64,000 bases of DNA from Clostridia bacterium (GTDB taxonomy: Bacteria; Bacillota; Clostridia; Christensenellales; DTU072): assembly GCA_016297005.1 (NCBI GenBank), contig JAEDHK010000004.1, forward strand, positions 1 through 64,000. Reading direction: 5' to 3'. Position 1 is the first letter of the stretch. Each line of letters starts with the position of its first letter. Below are positions 25,901 through 37,900 of this stretch, piece by piece. The notes beneath the pieces were generated by a model. It did not search any database. It saw nothing but the letters and a program-made list of their open reading frames with translations, and had not been told where the DNA came from. Made by a program: the position numbers and the translations under genes.

Positions 25901-28900
25901 CCTTATACGTCCCCGTCTCTTCGTCGTATATTCTCGGATAATATCCGATACTTGCGATCGAAGAACCGACTCTCGCCGCCACCGTTTCCGGTCTGCTGAC
26001 CACATAAACGTTCTTGCGCAAATAATACTTCGTGCCGGGTATCATTATGCCGCTGCTATTCGGTATGTATTGATCGTCGACAGCGTTGTATTCGTAATAG
26101 GTCTCCGACAAGCCGTATTCGGTCGTCTCGACGAACAGATAATAAGCGTCGGACGCATTGAAATTCGTATCGGTCGTGCGGTAATAATAGTTGCTGCCGT
26201 TGTGGTATTTATAGTATTTTTTACCCACGGATAAAGCGCTGCCGGCCGCCGCGACTTCTTCCTGAGAGTCGCTTATCAGTTTGACTTCGATAAAGCGATA
26301 ATACTTACTTCCGCTGAAAACGAGCTCGGTCGAAACTCCGTAGACCGACTCGGTCAGGAGCGACCCGTTCAACGCGATAGAATCGCCGTAATAATAATAG
26401 GTCTTTTCCGGAGCGAAGATAGTATCCGAGGTCAGCTCGTACCGCCCGTTCGTCTTATTGTATTCATAATAAGAATTTTCGGGAATGTCCGATCCGGCGA
26501 GGACGTTCAGCGCGGTAAGGTTGCTCGCGCCGGCCTGCACGTTGACGGTCAGATATCTTTCGTCCGAATCCATCTTAACAAAGCGATAATAGTTCTTAGT
26601 CCGATCGTAATCGGTATCTCTCGTTTCGTAGTAGTAAGAATTTTCGTCCTGCTCGTAGACCGTTTCGGAAATAAAGTCCTCCATCGTTGCTTTTTCCACG
26701 GTATAGTAGGCGGTAAAGCTCTTATACTTCGACTCTGTGGGCAACATAAACACGGCGTCTCTGTCCAGATTAAGAGAGCGCGCCCGGCGGATGGCAGAAA
26801 CGCACATCTGCTCTACGTATACGGATTGCATAAAGTTATCGACAGCCTTATTTACGAGCGTGGTAAGCGTCGTCGTGCAATCGGTTCCGTTAATGAGACT
26901 TCTTCTGATGGTAAAGACAGAAGCGTCGTAACGGCTGATGGACGTATAACTGTAATTAATGATATACGACGGCAAGTTCAGGAAATCGGTAAGAAGAACG
27001 GTATCCCTTTCCGTAAAGTCGAACCATCTTTCCACAACGGCGTTGATGGCCGCGCGCATTTCCCGACTGTCGCATCCGCTCTTTGCCGTCAGAATATATC
27101 CGTCGAGCGTAACGTCCGCCGTCATCTTGAACGAAGAAGCAGCATATACGCCGCTTGCGATAAGCGGCGAACATTCGACGCTCGAAGTACGGACGTAATA
27201 TTTTACGCCGCCAACTACCAATCCGGTCGCGCGGATCAGGAATCCGTTGTTATCCGACACGTACACTTCGGCGGACGAAGGCAACTCGTACCCCGCCGTC
27301 ACAACGTTGAAATAATAAGTTTTTTCATTACTGAACGTAAGATCGTGCGTCCTCTCGTAGGCGCCGCTTACCAATTCGTAATAGAGCGCGTTGCCGTTAC
27401 TGTCCTTGGGAACGGGACTGTTTCTTCGTACTTTCAATTCGTTCAATTCTTCGTAAGGCGTACTTTCCGGAACGATATTGACTTCCAGATAAGAGACGTA
27501 CGGACTGTAAGAATCATAAGCGCTCTTAATTCCCATTCTCGCGAAGAGCGTCTCCAACACCGTCTGACGGATAGCGATCAGATCCGCATTGCCCGCCTTG
27601 TTGAACGTATTATCGCTACGCAAACCGTATTTTTCGTCGGTCGCAAAGACGGCTTGATAAATCCTTTCTATCATAAGCGCTCTGTACAGATCGTTGATCG
27701 TAAAGGAGTTTGCGTTGAACCAACCGTAAGCCTTGGCATAGGTAAGATCAAACTGCTTTTCGTATAGTGCTAAGGCGGTGCCGCTATCGCCCTTCTCGAG
27801 CAATCTGCGGAGTTTTCGGACGTCGTTGAGCAGTCCTTCCGTATCGAAAGCGCCTTCGACGTCGTTTTTATAGCCAATCGAATAATTTAACTTATCCCGA
27901 TCGACTTCGGAAGACATATACTTGCTGAACAACGTGGAGAATTCAGACTCCATATATTCGCGGATCATGTTGTTATAGGCAGCCTCGGCATAAGCTTTCA
28001 CGTATTGCGTGCGCATCTTATCGATATTATTCAACTTGGCGGTATTGGAAAGCGACTTGCTGATTTCGTTCGAGATCAACTTTCCGTAATCGGCGGATAT
28101 CGCTTCGGCCTCTTTCCTCAGATAATAAAGCGCGAAGTTATAACATTGCGTCCGGCTCCACGCCCTCGTCTTCGGCAACGTATTCATACTCGAAACAAAG
28201 CTATTGGGAACGGTGGGGATGGCGCCGTACAACATACTGGCAATAACGGACGCGCCCGAAGCTCCGAGGAGCGTTCCGGCAAGAGGTATCTTCGTATTGA
28301 CGATATCGCTTTGTAACTTTTGCGCCTGATCCATAATTAATTCCAGATTGTACTTGATCCTCTTGATATTTACTTCGTCGAGAAGCTCGTTTTCTTTGGC
28401 CATCGTATCGTCTCCCAATACTTCGGCTATCTTCTTACGCGCGTTGGCGTCCGACACGGTCAACACCGCTTCCGTCAGATACGCTTCTTTATTATAGAAA
28501 TAGAACGTAACGCTGAGCGGCTGTCTGGTCTTTCCTTTACCGATCACGGCGTACAAATTGAGCGAACGAGTACTGGTTATCCTCGTACCGTTCATTTCTG
28601 CACCGGAAGCGGTCATGCGTTCTATATCGATACCTTTAAGATTGTAGAATATCCTGGACACAAAGGTATCGGCGCCGTACAGATAGGTCACGTTGCTAAA
28701 CAAGAACGGTTCTTGCCCGCCGACGGTATACGCCGGGAATTCGGTCGGCAGCACGAAGGTCTTGTTGGTATCGACCGCCGAAGATCCGAGGCTGTTATAA
28801 GGATCGACGTATACGACGTAACGCTTATTGCTCCCTTCCAGATAAACGTCGGTATCGAGAGCAATCTTGTCTTCCGACCAAGGAAGCGTCTCTATCTCGG

Positions 28901-31900
28901 CGGAAGCGATCTTGATCCTGACGACCAGACGGATCTGCCCTTGTACCGCCGCGAGCGCACCCGATCGATATCCGAGGATGTATGCCTCGGCAAAGAGCTT
29001 GCTCTCGTTTCTGGTCCCGCGATAATCCATCGTATCGTAGCTGTTATTGATCCATTCGTTGGTCAGGATGCTCCACGCGACGTTGTTGATGGTAATACGG
29101 CGACCATTGATGGTAACGACAATTGATTTCGGCAAGTAGTTTGCCGTGGCAAAGTACTCGTCCAGGCCTTTGTCATTATCGTATTCGTAGATGTTATCCA
29201 CCGTAATCATACCGTCTCTTATTACGAACAGGTCGGAGGCGTTACCGGACGCGCTGCTGAACTCGTCCGACGTCTGACTGTCGATGTAGTCGGGCAATAC
29301 TTCTATCTCGAAACGTCTCGTGATATAGAAGCCTTCTTTCGTGACGGCGGCCATCGTAGCGGCTCCGCCCGACTCCGGTCCGGTACGATAGATGGACTCC
29401 GCCGGGATATAGCTGATAACGCTACCCGCAGTCACGCCGACAATATCGCTTTCTATGACGTACCAGTAGCTGAGTTTTTCCCGGCTGCCGATACCGTATT
29501 CGAATTTCTCATCCGTTCCCAGATTATAGATGCCGCCGGAAGGCGTCTTGACCCCGGACAACGTCATTTGCACGTTATCTCCCAGATTGTAACCGGAAGC
29601 ATAAACGGCTCCGCCCGACAAATCGTACGGCTGAATGAGAATGGTCTCCTGTCCTACCCCTCCGACCGCATTGTTAGCGTCGTAATAGAAGCCTCCGCGG
29701 AAGACGATAACGGCGTCCATATCGAACGAGCCAGCTCCGGTACCGAGAGAAAGGAGATACTTGCCCAATCCGAACTTTTCCGTCTCCATCTGACGCGCGA
29801 GACCGTTGTCGGTATAAGCGATCATATCGTTGACGTTAAGGATGCTGGACAAGTTCCGTATGGCGGCGGACTTATCCGTGATCCTGATCGTGGTATCGGA
29901 GACGTAAACGTTATTACGCAGGTAGTTCAGACGATAATCGAGCTCTTCGCGCGTGTACGTTACGAGATTGTCGTTTTCGTCGCGCAGAGTTATCGACAGA
30001 TAGTTCGTTCCGAAATCTCTGTCCGGCACGAAAGCGGAAAGAACGTTGTCGAACGTTCTGTTTTCGCTGCCGTCCGCTTTTGTAACGTATTCCACGCGGT
30101 AATTGCCGATATCCGTTTTCAGACTGTTTGCCACTACCATGGAGATGAGATCGGTAAAGGCGATCTGATTGGTAATCGCACCGCTCGTATCGACGACTTT
30201 GACCATGCCGTTTTCAACGTTGATACAATACATTCCGATTAAACGGTCGAGATTGAACGTGACCTTATTCTTCTGCTTATCGTAGCTGACGAACTTCGGC
30301 GTCAGCGAAGATATGTTAACGTATGCAAGACTGCTCTTATCGTCCGGGTTATCCTCGTCGTAGAGATACATCTCAACGCGGGAATAAGGCAAACTGTAAT
30401 CGAATTCGGCCTCTTTCAACGTAATATCGGCCTTGTTATAGACCTCGCTGATGAATTCTTGCACCGTCTTTACGCCGGCGGAACGATATACGTATTCGCC
30501 ACCGCTCATGCTCCGCATGAACAGACCGATCTTCGCGATCTCGACGCCGTTGTCGAGAGAGCTGCCGTTACTGATAACGACGTAGCCTTTTCTGCCGCCG
30601 TTTACATAGTACAATCCCACCTTATTCGGTTCGCCCCTGTTCCATTGAATGAGGTCGGAGACTTTGACGTACTTTCTGACGCCCTCCTCGTCGACAAGTA
30701 CGTATCTTTCGTAAATGCTGTCCGAACGGGTGCTCTCGGAAGGCATCACGAATCTCTCCAATTCGTAGTTATCAACCACGATATCCAGATAGACGGCAAG
30801 GTCGACCTTGCGATAGAGAGTCAATCTGTCGCAATCGCCGAAGTTGAACACAAGTCCGACCGTTGAGAAGATGCATTGCGACAAGAAGTTCACGCCAAGC
30901 ATCCTCTCGCTGGAAAAAGAACCGCTGTATACGGTACCGATCAGCCATCCGTCAAAGGCGGTCCGGATTTCGTCTTGCGTCATCTTTGACAAAGCCGAAT
31001 AAGTCAGCGTCTGCCACTCGCGGATATCCGAAACGAGATGAATGGTCGTTCCGGGTTTATACACAATCGGTTCTCCGGTGGTAGTCACCCAGTTCACGTC
31101 GTCGTAACGGTTTGTGTGGCTGGTAAACCTCGCTTCGATATATCCGGGCAGGACGATACCGGTAAAGGTGTTGGCATAATAGGTGTAGTACGCCTCCGTA
31201 GAGCCGTTTTTGTTGCCAAAAGAGGTGTTGACGTCGTGTTGCTCGACGTTATATTCCGTCTTCTTGGTATTGTCGCGGTAAAAGTCGATACCGATCGGGT
31301 TTTTGCTCAACATACGGAGCGCGACCGTGATGTACTTATAACCGCTGGTCGCGTTACCGATACGGGTCATTATCTTCGTCGTGGTCGTTTCTTCAAACGG
31401 AATGACGACGAGATAGGTGCCGTCCGGTTGCTTTTCCACAATGGTGGTACCGGAACGATTGGCACTGTATCCGATGCCCGTGCTTTCATCGTAATAGGCG
31501 TACCATTCGAGATTGGTAAAGGTATGTCCCAATCCTCCCTCGAAATAGACGGTAATGGAAGAAGGCAGTACCGCCGTTGAATCGAGCAACGGGTCAACGC
31601 TGTAATAACCGCGTTGATAATAGAGCAAATCTTCCGAACCGACCGAAACGTCGGAGGCATAGAAGACGCCGAAGTTATCGAGTTGATCGACTATCTCTTC
31701 CGACAAGACGAGCGGATCCTGCTTGGGACACTCGACGAGAACGGAGACCGTAACCGAGGGGAACTCGGTCTTGGACGCGGCGCCCGGATATTCGTTTTCT
31801 ATGATCTCTCCGTCTACGACGCTGAGAGCTACCACGTTGTATTGGATGGAAGAATACAACCGGAATAAAGAGTAGAAGTTGACGGTAGCTATCGAGGTCT

Positions 31901-34900
31901 CGTAAGAATTCTCCGAATTCAAAGAGATATCGACTCTCTTATACGCATAAGCGCTCGGCGTATTATGAACGGCCTCTTCATCATAATAGTAGATCCTTTC
32001 GCCGGAAGCGGTCGTCTCTTCTCTCAGACGGTCAAAAGGCAGATAGGTGGGGAACGCCGTTCCGGCCTGGTTGACGATATAATCGTTCTTTTGTTCGTCC
32101 GAAAGGAGATCGTACGTCACGAATCCGGAGGCGTCGGAGTAGATCTCGTATTCATATATATACTCGTTGCCGATATACACAGCCTTTTTCGAGTTAGTAT
32201 AATCGGCGTAATAGACGTAGAAAGGTCTGTTGATGGCTTTCTTCTTATCCGAACGAACGGAAAGCGCTCCGGTAGCGTCCTTTTTGAACAGGGGCGCGTT
32301 GCCGACGCCGTATTCGACCCAAAGTCTCTCTTCTTTCAAATATTCGGTCAAAGAAACGACAGCTCTGTCGCGCATCATAACGTAACCTTGCGGATTGCTC
32401 TTATAAAGCTTGCCTTCCGTTTCTTCGGGACGGATATAGGCGCGCGAAGAGATCATGTCCGCCGAGAAGGTGCCCATATGCGCAAAGGCGGTGCCGCCGA
32501 CGGTAAAGACGTCCCATTCTTCGGTATAGAAACCGCCGAGACGGAGTTGCGCGTTATGCGTAATACTCTCGCCGAAAATGCCCGAACGCTTTTCCTTCGC
32601 CGTCAGAGCGGAGTACTGAACGGTACTTGCCGCCAGGATCAGATCGATTCTTTCCGTTCCGGCCTCTTTGACTCTGCGGATCTCGGTAAGGATCTGCGGA
32701 CGACGGACCTCGGCAACGCCGCCGTCTCCCTCGCGGAACAAATAGTCCTGTCCGGAAAACGCATAATAGGTAAGACCGAGTTTAAAGTCGTAAGCTCCGC
32801 TTCCGGGCACGGAAGAGATCGTTTTTACCGTCTTATTCTTCAAAGCGTCGGACAATGAAGTATAACTTTGTTGCGCGCCGCCGACGGTAAAGGTCGTCCA
32901 TTCGTCGGTAAAATAGCTACCCGCCGCTATGAACAGCGCGCCGTCGCGATCGGCGGCGAACAGGTCGTTCCCTTTCTCGCCTTCGCTGAGGTCGTCATAA
33001 TTCACGGTCGCCCCTCCGATCTCCAGAAGTACGGTATCCGACAGTCCGTTGTTAACCCGGAACAAATCTACCGTATAGTCTTTCTTCCTGACGACGACCC
33101 TCTGATCTCTCATCTGAGCGGACAGTCTGTCCAAAGAATCGAACGTCGCCCCTCTCATCGAAAATTCTTCCCATTCGTTCTCGGTATACCAGTAACCGAG
33201 ACGGATCGCCGCTCTGCCGCCTGCTATCTCTACGATATAAGGTTGTTCGTCCTTTTCTCCGCTTACCGTGACCGTCTTGCTGAGTTCGTCCGTGGTAAAG
33301 TAAGTGGTGTTGCGTAAAACGATGGCTCCGTTTAACACAAGGGGCAGATAGTAGTCGTCCGAACCATCGGCACGATACACGGTTGCCTTTCTGATCTCCA
33401 CTTTACCCGTTTGCTGATTAAAGCGGAACAAATCGCCCTCGTACATATCGGTATAGACCATGATCTCTTCTTCCAGGTCGATAGAAGAATTCTTGCTGAA
33501 CGTATAGCGAACAAGCGTTTCGTATCTGGGCAGATAATGGTCGATTTTGAGCACGCGAGCGTACCCCTCGGGGCCGCGAGCGTACAGTTCTTTTTCTTCC
33601 GTTTCTCCCGTTACGGTCACTTTTTGCGCTTTCATGCCGGCATTCAGTCTGTCGTAATAAACGCGTTCTCCGTCTATCATAAACGCTTCTCTCTCGTTTT
33701 TGTATTCGACGGCAAGCGTCTCGGCATAGCCGTTGGCGTCTCTGTACAAAGCGACGGTCGAACCGTTTACGTCCACTTCCTGTGCCTTTTCGGCCTCCGT
33801 CAGGTCGTTATAAGAAACGAACGAAGAAACGATGTCCGCATAGTTGCGGAAGGCGGGCATGGTATACTTTACGTACTTGACGCCGTATTCCACCGCTTTT
33901 CTGATCTCCGCATGACCATCGACGTTGATATATAAATCTCCGCTTCCGCTTACGGTGGCGACCATCCGGCGTTTCTGATCGTCGGACAGGCTCTTATACG
34001 GCACGAGTTCGCCCTGATACGTCGTCACGGGGACGAATAACGTATCGTGATAAATAACGGCTTCCAATATCTCGGCAAAACCGTCTCTGTCGGTATCGGC
34101 ATATAACTTTTTGTTAAAGCCGTCTACCGTGACTTCCTGTTGTTTTTGTTTTTCTGTCAACGCAAGATCGCTGCCCGTATCCGAATAATACACGGACATA
34201 TCCGTCAACAGGAGCGAGTAGTTATCCGAGCTCATAGGCATCGTGCCGAATTTATAGAAAGTAGTGTAGTACTCTTCATATTCTTCACTCGTACGAACGT
34301 AGGCGTAACCGCCCTGATTGGAATAAAGATACTGCTTTTCGACTTCGCCCACGACAAATTCTTTTTGGTCTTTCATCTCTTGCGTCAAAGAAGAGTATGC
34401 GATCGGTTCTCCCGTATAAGTCACAAGCGGGATCCATTCAGTTCCGTAACGCGCGGTCGCAAGAACGTCCGCATATCCGTCTCCGTCGATATCTTTATAA
34501 AGATCATAATAACGGCCGCCGACGAACTTCCTCGGGACGCTTCCGTTCAGGCTCCCGATCAGCTCTTCATAATCGGTCTTGACCGACGTAAGCGTAAGAG
34601 TATCCTCGGTCGGACTGTCTGCCGCATACAACGCCGAATAGACGTATTCGAGGAAGTAAGAACCTTCGGCACCGACGTTCGTGATGATGGGATTACTCCA
34701 AGACAATTCGTAAGAAGGGTTGACAAGATAGTTGTTACCACCGCTGAGTCCGGAGACGTAAGACATATCGAAGCGGATCTCGTGTTCCAGCCCTTTATCG
34801 TCCAGGAAAACGAACGTCGGCTTTGTCCCGATGACGTAACTGCTCGAATCGTAATAGTTGGCGGTATACTTACCTTGAATATTTTTTCCCTCATAATCGT

Positions 34901-37900
34901 CCGGATCGAAAGTATCCTCATGTAACAAGTTACCCTCGGTGTCGTACACATTGAACTTGACGTGGCTGAACTTCCGGACGCCGACGTTCAGGCGAAGAGC
35001 GATCAGTTGTCCATGGAAGCGGGTGTGAATATACACGGTACCGCCCGCGGGCTTGACCAGTTTTTCCTGATTATCGCCGTACTTATAGGTATCGAACGCC
35101 CATTCAAAGCGGGTTATCGTGGTCTTGCCGTCCTCGTCCGTAGACGCGTTGCTGTACTTCCTGGCGATATAATCGTTCTGCACGGCAAGCTGATACAAGA
35201 CGCTTCTTTCCCATGCGAACACGATATCGAAAACGTATTGAGCGAAGTAATCGGAAATAAACCGATCTTCCGCCTTATGATATTCCTCGTAGAAACGCTC
35301 CTTCGTAGCGTATCCGGCGGGGTTAAAGTTATTGGTATCGGACAAATAATCGTACTTTGCGAGTAAGTATTCATACGGGTCGATATCGATCTCGTCCACA
35401 ACGGGCACGTTGGCTTCGTAATATTGCATTTCGTAATAAACGGTGCCTTCCATGAACTTCGCGTCGGTAGTAAGAACGTACTTGTCGCCGGAAAGAACGT
35501 AGAACGTATTGGCCGGGACAATCTGCCCGGGAACCGCCACGGAAGAATCCGCCTGACGATAAACGTAGTTGTCCTTATCGTAAACGACGGCGTATTCCGT
35601 TGTATCGATCTCTCTGTTGGTGACTATAATACGACAGGGGAACGTCGTCTGACCCATCATGCCCTCGGCAACGATGATCTCCGTCACGACGAAATAACCT
35701 CTTAAAGTTACCTTTTCCCAATCGATAACAAAACGACAGGGGAAGGTTGTCCATTCGCTCTGATACCACTTACTTCGGACGTGCGGGGTTTCGTTCTCGG
35801 GCGTCCAGGTCTCGATGCCGGTCGTACGAGTCGGGTCGGTACAGACGTTGAACTGATAAGAATTAATAAGCGGTTCTGCCGGTTCCATCACAAACAACGC
35901 GATGGGATCATAGTACATATCGATTAATCTTCCATCGTCGTCGTAAACGGATACGACGTTGTATTCGTCCTCGGTGGTATAGTATTGAGGCGGCCAGCTC
36001 GTATTCGTATCGTAATATACGCTGTGCAAAGCTCCCAGTTCGGCCGATACTCTGGACGTAAGCGTAAGATAATACCGTCTGGTAACGCCCATAAAGCTGC
36101 CGTTGGTACGAGGCGAATACTGCGTTTTGCAATAAGCGGTCACTTCTACCGAGTCGGGATCGTACTCGAATAAGAGTTTTCGATACTCCGCCGTATAGAT
36201 ATACACGTAATCGCCCGCCACGTGATCTTCGCCGTCCTCTTCGTATTTGAGCGCTTTCTCCATATCAAAATAGTAATAAGACTCCCCCGAGTCGTAGAAA
36301 ACGACTTCCCGAAGTCCTTGCCAGTAGATATAGACGGTGTTGTCCGCCCCTTGCTCGACGTACTCGCCGGCCACTTCGCGGCGCACGTTGTAATAGGTGT
36401 TGTAATAATACTTGTTCTGTTCCTGCGTCACGAGACCGGACAACGTTTGAAGAGAGAACTTAACCAGCGAAATATCCTGGTTTTCCGGTCCTTCCACTTC
36501 ATAGAAAGAGTTGGCGGCGACTTCGATCGGTTGTCTCGTTATGCTCTTTTTCGCCCCTAGCTCGAAGACCATGATAGTACCTTCTTTGATCAACTTTCCG
36601 TAAACGGTCCCATCGTCGACGTGAACGTCCTCCGGATAGACGTAGAAATCATAATCGAGCGGCTCGTACTCGTCGCGGAAATCCTGATAGAAATGCGTAC
36701 GAAGAGTGTCGTGCAAGGAGGTAGTATAGGGATTGACGCCCGTAATGTCCTTGAACGAGCCGACCTGGTACATATAGTACTTGTCCTTGATACCCTGCAA
36801 CCCTTTGACGCGGTATGTAAATCCGGCGTTGACCTTGATATTACCGATCAAGCCTTTAACGCGGAACAAACTCTGCAACGTATCGTTACTGGAAGTGATT
36901 TCCATTTGTTCCGGCTCGGGAACGACGTACGCGTCTTTACACAAAGCGGAAATGATGCTGGTAAGAGAAAGGTTAAAGTCGTTATCGGCAAAAGAGGACA
37001 CGTTGTCCGAAATGGACGTCTCGCCGTTCATATATGCGGACATCGACGCCATAAAGACGTCTTCGCGAATCTTCATCTTCGGGATGGCTTGCTGTCCGTT
37101 TTTATAGACGCATTCGATGCTGACCCAGATATAGCCCATCGCATGCTCGGCTTCGCTTTTTTCTTTCTCGTCGGCACTGCTCAACTTCTTATACATCTCG
37201 TTATTGAAGCTGACGTCGTCCGAACTCAATCGGATAATGACCGTGTCCGTACCCATGATCCTTAGCGTCAAATCGAACGCGCTTCTGCCCTCTCTCTTCC
37301 AGACGCCGGTCGGATCTCCCTCGGGCACTTTTATTCCGTCGTCGTTGACGTAATTATCCGTAACGAACTGATCGTAAATAAGCTCGAACGACAAGCCGGT
37401 ATTGTTATCGAGGACGTAGGGCGTGTTAAGACCGGAACTTTCGCCGATGGTAGCGGAAAGGAGTTTGCTCAGGTCGACCGTTTCTTGCGAGCTGAATACG
37501 AAATTACCGTCCAGCGTGCCGGAGTAAGTGTATATCTCTCCGAGCGGTTTAAACCTACTGAAATCGATATTGGCAATGGGCACCGCTTCGCCGAAGTGCG
37601 TCGGAGTGAGCTCCAATTTCCACATCATATTCGACGGCTCTCCCGGTTCGATGCCGAGGTTGGTATACATGATCATGGTCATCAGATTGGTATCGACGTC
37701 GAGCGTCAGCGTAAAATACGTCTTTTCGACCATCAGTTCCGCGCTGGGGATACCGAGCATGATGGCGAGTTGGTCGAGGGTGTACGGCAATACGGAGTCG
37801 ATGATATTAATAAGTTGTCTGGTGGTAAAAGTACCCGCGCCCGTTTCTTCCAACATCTGCTTAATAAGCTCTATATCGACAAGCAAGGTTTCGGTATTTG

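Noticed and set aside
25760..26700. Possible CRISPR-like or nucleotide tandem repeats in the giant genes
   Set aside because: Repetition is at the protein level with degenerate DNA; no identical direct repeats or spacers are present.
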